Assembly: GCA_030847615.1 (NCBI GenBank)
Contig: JAUMIR010000004.1
Span: forward strand, 276,729,501 to 276,793,500
Origin: Gambelia wislizenii
Taxonomy: Eukaryota; Chordata; Lepidosauria; Squamata; Crotaphytidae
Direction: 5' to 3'
Length of the DNA: 64,000 bases
The position numbers were made by a program, and so were the translations under genes. A model generated the notes under the pieces. The model searched no databases and was not told the DNA's origin. It saw only the letters and a program-made list of their open reading frames with translations. Positions 22,593 through 34,649 of this stretch are shown in pieces (position 1 is the first letter of the stretch; each line of letters starts with the position of its first letter).

Positions 22593-23545
22593 TAAGTGAC
22601 TAGTGGGGTGTCACAGGGTTCTCCCCTGGGTTCAGGGCTATTCAACAGCTTTATAAATGACTTGGATGGTGGAATAGAGGGCATGCTTATCAAATTTGCA
22701 GATGACACCAAAGTAGGAGGGATAGCCAATACCCCAGAGGACAGGATCAGAATTCAAAATGAACTTAATAGATTGGAGAGCTGGGCCAAAACTAACAAAA
22801 TTAATTTAAACAGGGAGAAATGTAAGGTACTACATTGAGGCAGAAAAAATGAGATTTACAGATATAGGATGGGTGACACCTGGCTCGAAAACAGGATATG
22901 TAAAAGGGATCTAGGAATCTTAGTAGGCCACGAGCTGAACTTGAGTCAACCATGCGATATGTCAGCTGAACAAGCCAATACGATTCTAGGCTGCATCAAT
23001 AGGAGTATAGTGTCCAGACTGAGGGAAGCAATAGTACCACTCTATTCTGCTTTGGTCAGACCTCACCTGGAATATTGTGTCCCGTTCTGGTCATCACAGT
23101 TCAAGAAGGATGTTAATAAACTGGAACGTGTCCAGAAGAGGGTGACCAGGATGGTGGGAGGTCTGGAAGCCATGCCCTATGAGAAGAGAAGTCTCTGACG
23201 TGAGCTGACATGATGGCTATGTTTAAATACTGGAAAGGATGTCATACTAAGGATGGAGCAAGCTTTTTTTCTACTACTCCAGAGACTCGGACACAGAGCA
23301 ATGGATTCAAACTAAAGAAAAAGAGATTCCACCTAAACATTAGGAAGAATTTACTGATGATAAGAGCTGTTCAAAAGTGCAATACACTGCCTCAGAGTGT
23401 GGTGGAATCTCCTTTGGTGGTTTTTAAATAGAGGTTGGATGACCATCTCTCAGGAGTGCTTTGATTGTGTCTTCCTGCATGGCAGGAGGTTAGACTGGAT
23501 GACACTTGTGGTGTCTTTCCACTTGATGATTGTATGATTCTATGC
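22593..23545 (+). pseudogene. CR1 LINE, 3' part of reverse transcriptase ORF
   Basis: The plus strand carries SGVSQGSPLGSGLF (RT motif B), then KFADDTKVGGIANTPEDR with the FADD catalytic motif, and KINLNREKCKVLH. A second frame has LGILVGHELNLSQ and [14 protein letters not shown], and a third FHLNIRKNLLMIRAVQKCNT. Stops at about 22836 and 23196 break the ORF. It ends with the CR1 tail ATGATTGTATGATTCTATG at 23525-23543. Plus-oriented, unlike the three other CR1 copies here. Confidence 0.9.
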
Positions 23546-25098
23546 ACACACACACATAGACACTCTTCCAGCAATTGCTATCCTTCATATTATCACAGAA
23601 AAACCACTAATAGTAGTCTATGTACTTTTGTAGTTCTAGCTGATAGAAAAATGCTTACTGTTTTTTGTAAATCAAACACATTTTTTCTAACCATTAATGC
23701 ATTCCAAACCAATAATGCAGTTATAAATGTTGAAAAGGAAGAGAGGTTGATAGTAGGCAGGGGGTAAAAACAAGCAGTGATAGATTGTAATTGTCTGGGA
23801 GGATTCTGGGAGATGTAGACCAAAGAACTGAAATTTCCAAGCTAGTGGAATCACTTGTACAGTCTAGTGAGGTAGAATTTCACTTTAGAGTTATATTTTC
23901 TTGATTCCTGGGGGGGGGGGATTTTCTGTAGCCTGGAGCTCTCCAGCATAACTGATTGTGGGGTTACATGAGTTACACCCTCCAAGTCCTGTAAGTATAA
24001 TGGCAAATAATTATTTTGGAGCATGGGACTGCAACTGTACCTAGTTGCTTTTAAAAATGTACTCTCAAGATCTGGTCAGGGTAGTCATTTTTTGACAGGA
24101 GTGATAACCCCTTTGACAGAGGTGATAACCCATCCGCCCCCCATTACCTTTATTTGGAAGCCCTCCATTTGGCCATCCATTGATCTCCTTCTCCACTCAG
24201 GACTAAAGGAGAATTTTCAGACACAGAACATCCATTGCACAAGAATAAGTCTACATGAGAGGCAAGGCAATTTGCTAATACTAGGGTATTTGTGTGGCAT
24301 GTGAACATCTGAACATTGTCACTTAAGGTGGCATTTACAAGATTTAGAAGACTGTCTTAGGACATTTTTGCAAATACTTGCTGGACCTTGGCTGTTCTTA
24401 CCTTTCTGATCTGATTCCATATGAAGCATGGTTTGGCTTCTTTACCCATCAAGTAATTTGTTTCTGAATGCTGCTTTTTACCCATTGACAAACTACACGC
24501 TATAACTAGGAAAGATGGGCCCAATTGTGAGTAATTAAGTCTACAGAAGCAGCACTACTTATTTTTCATTGTAGCAGATAATCAGAATGCTGTTGGCTCA
24601 AGTGTAAAATGCAGAAATTAATGAGCCTATATAATACAGATTAGAGTTTTTGTTTTGAAGACTAAAGGTGGAAACCCAGCACTGAAAAACAGAAGAGCTC
24701 CTACAGAAACAAATTTGGGAAGAGAACGTTATTTGGTAACAAACTATGTTAATACACCACACAGTGAAATATCATTGCATAAAAAATAGTAGGTTTCAAC
24801 AAAATTCCACCTAAACTTTTTTGAAGCTCACAATCAGAAGAATATATGTGTCAATTAGAGATGTAATCTTTTGCTAAATTTGTTCTTAAAAGAAACAAGT
24901 AATTTTAGCAATTTTCTTCCCACTGTGAGAAAGTCTCTGAAAAGTGTGCAGTTTTCAAAGACTGTTTTCAGTTGGGACTTATTCTGTGCAAAATTTGCAG
25001 ATGGCATTTTTGAATAAAAGCAACATTGTCTGAGTATAAAATGCTGTTTCTTACATAGAGAATGTGGTTGCCGTTTGCTGCACAAAAATACCATATGC

Positions 25099-25134
<36 letters not shown>

Positions 25135-25500
25135 TTGTAAGTCCCAAACTGTGAAGACATTCATCAGTCCAGGATTGTCCTCATCAGGGTTTCTTGACAC
25201 TTTACAAACACATTTTTGACCCTTTTTTTGGGGGGGGGGTATTTTCAAACTTTCTTCCCATCCCTAATGTTAAGACAGTTTATTCTTTCTTTCAGACATG
25301 CAATCAATGTTGGATCAATTATGATCAATGAACTTTTTGCAAATGACTTCAGTCACCAAATGTTACAACTATATTTTAGGATACAACTGAACTTTTTTTT
25401 AAGGCAATAACTGTTTAGACCCTCCAAATTTAAATGTTCCTCTGTGAAATGAATAAAGAGGTTTTTAAGCAAGTGGAGGGGTTGTAAATTTTAAGGAACA

Positions 25501-25540
<40 letters not shown>

Positions 25541-26844
25541 CATCTAGTAATGAAATAACTGTATTGTTTATAGCACTTGGACAACCAAAAGACTCCAATA
25601 GTGTACATCCCATTTTATTTAGATTTAGACTGAAGTGCTGAGCTATGTGTTGGATTCAAATTTGGTCAGACCAGAGTTAATGAAATCAACAGGACTAACC
25701 TAATTGATTTTCTGTGAATTTCTCTGGAAGAAAAAGTGAAAGAACATGCTAGAAACTTTGCAAATAGAAAATAATGGCATCTACCCACCCTACCCTAGAG
25801 TACAAGTGAATAATACAAACCTCAGCTGAAAACAGGATAGGAGATAAGTAGGGTGCTGTTATAGGAAACACCTAGTTTTTGAAAATGTCCTGCACCTGTA
25901 CTATGATGCTAGACTGTCACTGATGATGTACATTCAAATGTTAGCATTTTTACTCTTTGGGAAATATAATGTCAATCTTTGTCTAATCAGCTAGAATACA
26001 AGCATAATGAGAAGAAATCTTCAATGTGATACAGTATATCTTTTCACCTCTGCACATGCACACGCGCGCGCACACACAAACTCACACAAAAGAACAAAAA
26101 GGGAAAAAAGAAAAATAAAGAAGTGATCAGTGACTGATAACACATGCCTCTAAGATTGTGTTTCTTCATTGGAACAAGAAAACATGCTTCCAACAGCTTG
26201 TTTAAATTAAACAGTCACATTTATGGGAACTTTTGTTTGAACTTTAAAATGGTTGTTTCCAGTATTATACACTACATTAACTATCTTCACAAGATCTTTA
26301 AAAGAAGTGTTATAGACAATAAGAATCAGTTGTAAAGGTACCTTTAGTGCTTAGCGTCTAGAAACATTATTTGTGCTTCACTTGCTAAGCAGCAGGGTCT
26401 TGCATTAAATGTACTGCATCTCACAAGAAACCCATGATACATGTGTAAGAGTAATAGGCATGCAACCACTAGTATTGCTGCTTTGCTCCCATTACTAACA
26501 ATAATACTAACACAAGTAAGACTAGTCTTCAGAGGTTAACTAAGGAATTATTTGGAAGAGATTTTCTCCCTTCCTTCCTCCTATAGCTCACTCATACAAG
26601 TATCTCACAGGATGTATCTATTCTATCCATGTAGAATCAAATTCCATTGTGCTCAATGGAATTTACATCCAGGAAAGTGTGCATAGAATTCCAGACTAAG
26701 GCATTCTGAGACATTTATAAGCATAAGAAAGGCCATGCAAGAATATATATATATATATATGTCTATCTAATTTAGCAATCTCATGCTTCCCAATTTTCTT
26801 TTAGTATAACCTTTATTCCAAAGCTTAGAAAAAATACTGTTTCA
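23546..26844. other. Single-copy DNA with microsatellites, no gene seen
   Basis: Contains (TA)n at about 25100-25130, (TC)n at about 25503-25539, an ACGCGCGCACAC run near 26060 and a TA run at about 26742-26760. A short hAT-like scrap (GGATTCTGGGAGATGTAGAC) lies at about 23801. No exon was recognised. Confidence 0.5.
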
Positions 26845-27100
26845 GCCTACAACTCCCAGAATTGCCCATCTATCAAGTCCAGTATTTATGCCTGGTTGGA
26901 GGATTCTAGGAGCTGTAGTCCAGGAACTTTCCCAGGCTCTGCGTTATTTTATGCACATTTCTTGTACTTGTCTTACACTAAACCAATGGTTCTCAACCAG
27001 AGAGGCTCCAAATGTGTGCCTTCCACTCCCAGAATCCCTCACTGCTGACTCAGCTGGCTGTGGCTTCTGGGAGTTGAAGTTTAATGACATCTGGAACCCC
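26845..27100. mobile_element. hAT-like short inverted-repeat remnants
   Basis: Two adjoining scraps carry the amniote ACAACTCCCAGAAT / TTCTGGGAGTT palindrome. The first is ACAACTCCCAGAATTGCCC facing GATTCTAGGAGCTGTAGTCC (26850-26925). The second is GGTTCTCAACCAGAGAGGC with CACTCCCAGAATCCCTC facing GCTTCTGGGAGTTGAAGT (26986-27105). These are typical of old non-autonomous hAT elements. Confidence 0.5.
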
Positions 27101-27414
27101 ATCCCCCAGAGCAGAAGCATTGTTAAACCTGTCCTTAAATCTGCTTGTAGCAATATTTTAGTAATTTGTTAAGTATGTTGGATATGAAGAAGCATGTTCC
27201 AGTGTGAGTAACCTAAATGACCAGCAGATTCCTTCCAGGGTTAGGAAGGATTCTTTGCTATAACATTAAAACAAAGAAGGGTAGGAAGAATAAATATATC
27301 AACGAGATCAAGAGCTTTATCATAAGGTCCATTTCTATGCTGAAATATACAAAGGCTGGATGTATATCATATTTTCATGATTTAACAACAACAACTTCAT
27401 GAGTAGGACATTTA

Positions 27415-27740
27415 GGACTTTTTCGGATGGCGATTTGTAACGCAAAAAGGCCCTCTTGCAAAGCTGCTGCGCAGGAGGGGGGCCGTTTTGGATGATGCCG
27501 CCCCCCTGCCAATTCTGTTCCAGAAGAGCTGGGAGGCTGCAGTGCCATATTTGGCCATTTCCTAATCACGGACGTTGACCGTGATTAGAAAATAGCCAAA
27601 TATGGTGCTGCCGCCTCCCAGCTCTTCCAGAACAGAATTGGCAGGGGGAGGACATCATCTGAAATGGCCTCCCTGCCGCACAGCAGCCTCGCAAGAGGGA
27701 TGAGCCTTCTTGCATTACAAATCGCCATCTGAAAAAGTCC
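27415..27740. mobile_element. Harbinger-like foldback MITE, nearly perfect 326-bp palindrome
   Basis: The whole element is one inverted repeat with arms of about 157 bp around a 7-base centre at 27572-27578. It starts with GGACTTTTTC and ends with GAAAAAGTCC. It is flanked by TTA at 27412-27414 and 27741-27743, the 3-bp TWA target duplication typical of PIF/Harbinger elements. Arms differ by scattered substitutions and small indels only. It is more GC-rich than its surroundings and has no coding capacity. Confidence 0.9.
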
Positions 27741-29887
27741 TTAGTGATAAACTGGCAACAAAATTCTTGGTTCCTCTTTACTTTCTCAGTAAACTAGATA
27801 AAGATCCAGTGGCAATTTATAATGTGGAGAGTGTCACAATAATTTAGAGTGGAAGTAGAGGCAAGCAGGCATTTTGTCCATTTCATTCTCACACTTAATT
27901 TACAGTTTCTTTTCTGGACCTACTTTTCTTTCTTTTTTCTTTTTCTTTTTGGTTTGTTTCCCTTCTCTTTCATTTGGTTCAAGCATTGCTTTCCTATGAA
28001 TCTGTCACCTGTTTCTTTTCCAATCAATAGTACATGAGTATACCTGCTACAAGATTAATTTATCTGTTCTTTTGCACTAGAACCAGGGTGTAAAGGCCAC
28101 TAACTCAGTAGGCAGGAGCCCACCATAAATTGCATCAAGATAGCAGGAATCACCCACAAAGCTCCACTTCATGTTCAGGGCCAATAGTAATAACATCCAT
28201 TTAATTTAATGAACTGTGGAAAAGGACTTGAATTGCATCATTCCTTTGTTTTCCTGTCTTGAAAATCTACCAGTAGTAGATGAGCATAGATGGATAAGAT
28301 ATCTATCTATCTATCTATCTATCTATGAAGCAAGGCATAGCAGGAAAAGGCACAATAAGCCACTAAAATGGGGGGGGGGCATTTTAACAAAATATGCACC
28401 TGTTGGGTCCAATTCTTATCCCTGTCTTTTTTTCTTTATCACCATCTAATGGATTTTTAAAACATGTGTAGAAAATAGGGAAATTCTCTCATTTGTTGTG
28501 GAAAGAGTGGAGTACAGAAGAAAGGAGGAGGTTTGTATATTTTATCTTATATCTTATTGTTTTAATTTCTTACTGTATGAACTATCTGAAGGAGGGTTTG
28601 CCTCAAAAGTCAATATAGAAATAACAAGGAGGAAGAGAAGGAAGGCTCTCAACCAATAAATGGCGTAGTTCTCCTAGCTTATGGGGAAAGATTGGAACAC
28701 AAGAAAAATAAGTAATTGGGTTCAAACCAATATTAGGTTGAAACAGATAAAGAAGTTATTGGGTTGAAACCCAATTAAAGACATTTTAATCAATTAAGAT
28801 ATAAATTTTGATAGCATAACGTATTGAATAAGAGTTATATCCAGTGACGGCGTTATATCAGTGGGAAATCCTGCTGCTTAACTGAGGCAAACTAGAGTTG
28901 CCATGTGACCCAGTAAACTGGCTTTTAACCAGATTCTAGGCATGCCACCTGATAGCATTAGCTGGCCCAGATTCCAAGTTGGCTTTAAACTGCCCGTCCT
29001 GTTGGTTTCCCCCCCACGTGGAATGGTGTTAGGGCAAGGAACTATCTTGCCCTTCATTAGAAGCAAAATGCACTGGGCTGGAACTAGTTGGTGCTATGTT
29101 TAACAATACTTAATAAGTTCTCATTCACAGTTTAAGGTCAAATCTCTGTTCTTTTTAACAGTACTTCTAAGTTTAACCCGCTGCCAACTGCTGTAGAATA
29201 TTTCAGATGACTGTGAAGTGGAATCTCTCAAATGGAATTCGAATATCCATGCTTTATGGTATGCTTTCTCTGCTACAATAACAAATATATCAAACCAAAC
29301 CAAAATACTAATTTGCTTTACCTGGCAATATAATATAAAGAGTATAACTTGATTAGAACAAGAAGAGTGGATCTGTATTGGATTGTTAGGTAATTTGACA
29401 AAGCTCACATAAATAATTCAAATGATCAAGTGACAAAAATATTGTAACTTCAACCATAATTTTTACCTGCATGCTGACATAATCATGTTACATTTCATAA
29501 GATATTTTTAAAAGTTATTTTCTTCTGTAATGTCAAAACTGGCAATAGATGGTCTTATACACATAGTTTATCTTTCACACTGATCTGTTGAAGATGAAAT
29601 AAAGAGAATAAAGTCTGATTTTATTTCAATATTGTTGTGGTTGTGTCAGTTTGGTGTATTTCTATGACTATGACTAGGGAGATCTCCTATTTGAATAATC
29701 GGATGGTGTAATGACTATATGAAGTCTTCATTGTGGGTACAAACAGAAAGGATTTTTCCCCTTTTGGTATAGTAATGCTATGTTGTTCATTTATTTCAAA
29801 GTATAAAAACCTCAGGCTATTAGGAGTGTGCGTGTGCATGTGTGTGTGCACATGCATATGAACATAGATGCAAGGATGTGCAACACA
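27741..29887. other. Single-copy AT-rich DNA, no gene seen
   Basis: Includes a T-rich run at about 27925-27960, an (ATCT)n run at 28302-28326 and a C-run near 29010. Nothing else was recognised. Confidence 0.4.
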
Positions 29888-30050
29888 TAGAATCATAGAG
29901 TTGGAAGAGACCACAAGGGCCATCCAGTCCAACCCCCTGCCATGCAGGAATACACACTCAAATCATTCCCAACAGATGGCCATACAGCCTCTGTTTAAAA
30001 ACCTCCAAAGAAGGAGATTCCACCACACTCCAAGGCAGTGTATTCCAACA
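29888..30050 (-). mobile_element. CR1 LINE, short 3' end
   Basis: It starts with ATAGAATCATAGAGTTGG and AGAGACCACAAGGGCCATCC, the CR1 3' UTR seen at 3961 and 46573. It runs only about 160 bp before 5' truncation. Confidence 0.9.
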
Positions 30051-31219
30051 TACTAGTTATAAGATCTTATTAAAAATGCAGTGTACATTGGTAATATAAT
30101 AAATAGTGTGTGCTTATTTTTTTAACAAGTTATATAGCATTTTCAATATGCCAGGTCCTTTAATATTACAACCCCCTTGGATCTGTATCATTAGAACTGC
30201 CTCCTCACTAGTAAGGAGCAACAATCCTTCCCAGGACAATGCCTGCACAGGAGGTGGGTGGGTTGGATGTTGCAGAAAATGATACCAAATAGCACCTTGC
30301 ACCCCATCCAAAAAGAGTCATATGCACACATAAGCACTCTTGCATGCATCCTTGTCACTAACAGGATTCCAGCCTAAGAGATCACTTCTTTGAAGGCACT
30401 GAGATGGCAGAGTTGATTTGCCCAAGAGCACATTACACCACACATTCAATATAAGCTGCAAGCCCACAGCTGTAAAGAAAATGTTTATACACAACTGCTC
30501 TCTGCATTAAAGTGAATAGGGATGCTTTTATGTGCATGGCACTTGGGACAGATATGGGAGTTTCTGTATGTACAAACGGCAGCTGGATTACAGTATGCCT
30601 ATTTTTGTGATACATGTACACTCTAGGAAAACAACAACAAAAAGTATTCTCATTTCTGACCATGCAGACTGGAGTGGACAAAGAAACACATGATAAGATA
30701 ATTTTTATTTTATATAATTACACTGCTGTTGAATACTATTGGCTTTACATAGCTAGGATTTCACTTTTGCAATTAGATGCATGCAATGAAATGTGCAGAA
30801 GATAGCTAAAGCAAGCTAAAAACCCATGGTAATATTTTTGGTTTCTCTGAAAACATTTCTAATTGTTCTATTTACACATTGAATGTATGTTGTACAATTA
30901 AAAGGCTGGCATGAAAAGTGAAACTAAAGGGCCAAGGAATATTGAACAGCCATCATGTTTCCTACCTATTAAAGATAAAGATCCATGTTTGAACAGCTAA
31001 TATAATTCAGAGACTGCCACTAATGTGAGTGAAACCCTTCAGCTCTTGTGTTCCATTCACAAGCTGGGCAGTTAAAGATTAAGTGAAGGGAAGAAAGGGC
31101 ATTTCTGCATGTCTTTCAGTCAGAGCCAATAAGTGCAAAGTCAGAATATAAACTGTCAGGAAGATCCTGTGTCTGTGTGCATGTGTGTGCATGCGTACGC
31201 ATGAGGGTCATTCATAGGA

Positions 31220-31600
31220 TTTGTCCATAATTAAGGCCAAACAATTGCTTCACATAATAATCTTTACAAGCTCATAAACCATGGTGCCACCCAAGATGTT
31301 AACAAACTGGCATGGTCTGAGCATCAAAGACAGAGAGGAAACTGTGTTTGCATGTTTGGCACACAAACTAATGAGGAAAGTCAATTGGCCCTTTGTCTTG
31401 AGGGTCTGAAGAGCTGTGCTCTAATGTTTGGTTTCTTGGTTGGCACTTGTTCAAGTAATCGCTCATGGCCTGACAAAGCAGCACTTGTGTTTTATTAGTG
31501 GCCATGCTGAACTCTCCTGCCTCGGCTGTATTGTCTCTCAATAGAATGTTGCACCAAAGGGCACCCTTATTTGAAAACCACTAAATCAGAGCATGATGAT
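31220..31600. promoter_or_regulatory. Candidate conserved non-coding element
   Basis: A repeat-free stretch with balanced composition and motifs such as CATAATTAAGGCC, CAAACTAATGAGG, TCAAGTAATCGCTC, TTTTATTAGTGGCC and CTCTCAATAGAATG. The absence of microsatellites and of family repeats in about 400 bp is notable here. Function and conservation are inferred only. Confidence 0.35.
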
Positions 31601-31916
31601 CTTTGCCCAGCAAATGCAACTAAGACAACAACAGAAGTGTTTACAGCAGCTCCTTTTTTGCTGGAAAAAGGAGGTGAGGTAGCAACTGCTATGGCAATAT
31701 GTGAATGAAAATTTGTAACACAGTGAGGGAAGGAGCAGCAAAACATTTTTGGGATGTTCACTGAGCAGTCCCTTAGAATGGATTGCTGCACACAATACCT
31801 ACATAGAATGAGGTGGCAAAAACTGCTCACCTTAGCTTAGTTTACTGATACAATGCTCTTCCTTTAGAGGGCTCAATACACTTTTCATGAGTCTCCCATC
31901 CAGGCACTGTTTAATC

Positions 31917-32203
31917 CTAGGGTTTGTCTGCACAAGTGAACCCCACTCCCAAATCTAGCCCAACAAGGCCACTTGGAATACTGCCTTATCCCTGAATCTG
32001 ATGTGATAGGGCCACACAATGTATGACTCTATCTGCACCAAACTTGGGGAATACTACCTTAATCCAGGTTTTAAAAACTCACAGTTTTCTCCGGAGTTTG
32101 CCGGAGTAGTCCAAATATAGTCTGAATTTCATGCAGCATAGCTCTGGGCCAGACTAGTCCAAATTTCATCTGGATTTTTATCCCCAGTGTAGATAAGCAC
32201 CTG
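31917..32203. mobile_element. hAT-like MITE
   Basis: Terminal repeats: CTAGGGTTTGTCTGCACAAG on the left; the right end reverse-complements to CAGGTGCTTATCTACACTG. The middle carries TCTCCGGAGTTTGCCGGAGTAG, a local hairpin. No convincing 8-bp target duplication was found. Confidence 0.55.
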
Positions 32204-32639
32204 TGCATATTTAGCTTATATGAAGAAAGCTATAGCCCCAGTTACTCAATCCACTGAGAATTAAAGTTAAAACTTTAAAGAACAGTTTTCTCTAACCGGG
32301 GGTGGGGGTGGTCATAACAGTTCCCAGCATCTCCCAGCACAGTGGGCATACTGGCTGGGTAATTCTGAGCTTTGTAATTTTAAAAAGTAACTTTCCTGAC
32401 TTCTGCCTTATTTTGAGCTATTTTAGACCTGACTTGCCACCACCATTCTCTACATATGTATATATTATCAGTAACATACAAAGTGGCAAGATGACTACTT
32501 TCAAGGTGGAGCTTTGTTCTGGATTTTTTTTAAAATAATCTTCTACACACAATTCACACAATAGCACTAGCACATTATTGCATCCCAGTGTTTCTTGTTT
32601 GGTCCTCCTATATTTTTGCAGAACTAATTTGTCATGAGG

Positions 32640-32661
32640 TGCTCTCTCTCTCTCTCTCTCT
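32640..32661. repeat. (CT)n microsatellite, first segment
   Basis: An uninterrupted CT run immediately before the family A element. It continues after that element, showing one microsatellite was split. Confidence 0.9.
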
Positions 32662-33244
32662 GGAGATTGTCAGATGCATCAAAAATGGCATTATAACGAT
32701 GCCATGAGATTGCAAAGTGGCTTCCTTATCAGATGATGTCATGCCTCAGTGTTATGCAAGCGTTCTGCTACCATTATGAGGGAATTCTTTTTTATTGTTA
32801 GGAAGAAGTCAAAAATTAATCTCCCGTAGCGTTTGTGTTCTTCATTCACAAAAGGTGCTTCGTTCTGCTAGCATGACTCCAGGATCAATTGGAGGTCCGG
32901 CTAGAACACTTCTAGGAAACTAGGTACCGTATGCTCTTTTTATGAACCTCCCTATCTTGTTTGCAAGTTTCTAAATGTTTATCTGTGCTTTTCTGAACGT
33001 TTTCTTTTTTAATTTTGGTGTTTGGGGGCTTTTTAGTACACTTGCATCTTGCAAGATGCACCGAAATCTCGTTCATGGAGAAATACGGAAGTAAGTGGCA
33101 TGAGCGCTTGTATTGCTGGATTCTTAGGGTGATTTTGTATCATTATCACAGCAGCATGAAAAAATGTGTGTCATTGTGCCAAATCACAAACGCTGTAAAA
33201 TATAGTGCCATAGTAACGTTTTTAGGCACTCGTCTAATAATATC
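32662..33244. mobile_element. Family A DNA transposon inserted in a CT microsatellite
   Basis: Left end GGAGATTGTCAGATGCATCA, right end GGCACTCGTCTAATAATATC, the same terminal type as 323-915. CT repeats lie directly on both sides. Confidence 0.75.
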
Positions 33245-33263
33245 ACTCTCTCTCTCTCTCTCT
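33245..33263. repeat. (CT)n microsatellite, middle segment
   Basis: A short CT run between the family A and family B elements. Confidence 0.9.
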
Positions 33264-33914
33264 GCCTGTCTAAATGATGAAAATAGTCCTCTTAGAATTT
33301 GCTTAGAATCCTGCCTAATGTGCTAATGGGACCCCACATAATTCTACCATATTCAAAAGGAGGTGGGGCAAATCCACCATAAACCCCAAGCAAACAGCCT
33401 TCAGGGCTTTCCCCAATATTTTTTAAAAACTCTGTGAGGAATGTACATTAGTGATCATTAGAAAAGGTGGACAAATTTATTTGCATATCCCAAAAAAGCG
33501 AAGTAGAAAGCTGATTGGCCAGATGGGAGCAGGAAATGGGGCTTGTGAAGAAGGCAAGTGCCCTGGAATCATCATCTTGGATGTTTGCTTTAGCGAGGGA
33601 GTAATCATGAGACAAAACAGCCTTTTTCTTTCCTTTTAAAAACTTATTTAGGCTGAATATTGCACTGTAGCACTTTTGCACCATAGAAATACCTTTTTTT
33701 AAAAAAAAAAACACGTTTGGCAGCAGCAACTGGCAAAAATAAAAATGTGTGTCATGGCCACCATCTTGAATCGCAGGCATGCCTGTTGGGACAGCAAAAG
33801 TGGATAGCCCTGCATGCCTGCAATTTTGCCAAACACCATTAGGACAATTCAATCCTGCTTCGAATTTGTGTGAGTATGCAGTAATTCACATTTTCCCCCT
33901 CATATAGATGGGCC
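33264..33914. mobile_element. Family B DNA transposon inserted in the same CT microsatellite
   Basis: Left GCCTGTCTAAATGATGAAAA; right end reverse-complements to GGCCCATCTATATGAGGGGG. The interior aligns with the copy at 21703-22395. The CT tract resumes at 33915-33928. Confidence 0.7.
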
Positions 33915-34054
33915 CTCTCTCTTTCTCTGTGTTTTGCTAGACCTCCTTCTCCCCACAAAGTTGCAATGCCAGACTGTCCAGTCTGGATGATTAGCATTCT
34001 TTTAAGGTAACTTCCATTATATTAAAAGCTTCCTTTTTACAGCACTGGCTTGCT

Positions 34055-34277
34055 CAGGGCCGGTTTAAGGATTTTGGGGGGACCCTGCAATGCTTTATTT
34101 TGGGGGCCCCATATGTTTATCTCAGGTCAATGTAACCAAACCTAACCTATTCACAGTACAGGATATTCAGATTACTACTAATAATGCTTTTGCAGGAGGA
34201 GGGTTACGAAGCCCCTCCCCCACAATGATGGAGCCCCCTGCAGCTACAGGTGCTGCAGGGCCCTTAAACCGGCCCTG
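34055..34277. mobile_element. Inner 223-bp hAT-type MITE with complete ends
   Basis: Both ends carry the AGGGCCGGTTTAAGG terminal repeat; the right one reads CCCTTAAACCGGCCCTG. The bases beyond 34277 (ACCTTATG) do not match the left flank, so the duplication instead pairs the left end with 35753. This may be an internally deleted relative or a recombined end. Confidence 0.6.
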
Positions 34278-34414
34278 ACCTTATGGTCTGATGATCTCCA
34301 AATAATTTAATGTGTGCAGGTTTGTGCAATGCTACTGCATGTTAATATGTTGTTTTGTTGCCACTTTTTATTGTTTCATCTATTGTATTTTAGACCAAGG
34401 TCATCAATGTTTTA

Positions 34415-34649
34415 CAGCTGTCGCTTCGTATTCACTCCGCATGGATTTGGTATTCATGGATTTAAGTATTCACAGTTTGAAAATATTCTTAAAAAAAATG
34501 ATAATCCAACCTTGAGTTTGCCATCTTATATAAGGGCCACCATTTTGCCATGCCATTGTATATAATGGGACTTGAGTATTCATGAATGTTGGTATCCATG
34601 GGGGGCGGGTTCCTGGAACCAAACCCCAGAGAATATGAAGGGAAAACTG
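34415..34649. mobile_element. Tigger/pogo-like MITE
   Basis: Ends CAGCTGTCGC and GGAAAACTG are mutated. The interior (TATTCATGGATTTAAGTATT, GCCATCTTATATAAGGGCC, ATTGTATATAATGGGACTTG) matches the copies at 19688 and 54395. Left flank TA; the right one is mutated to TT. Confidence 0.75.

Noticed and set aside
24855..25160. Minus-strand frame with Ile-Tyr repeats
   Set aside because: The repeat comes from translating a (TA)n microsatellite.
28302..28326. Possible CRISPR-like tandem repeat
   Set aside because: A plain (ATCT)n microsatellite with no spacers; the organism is a vertebrate.
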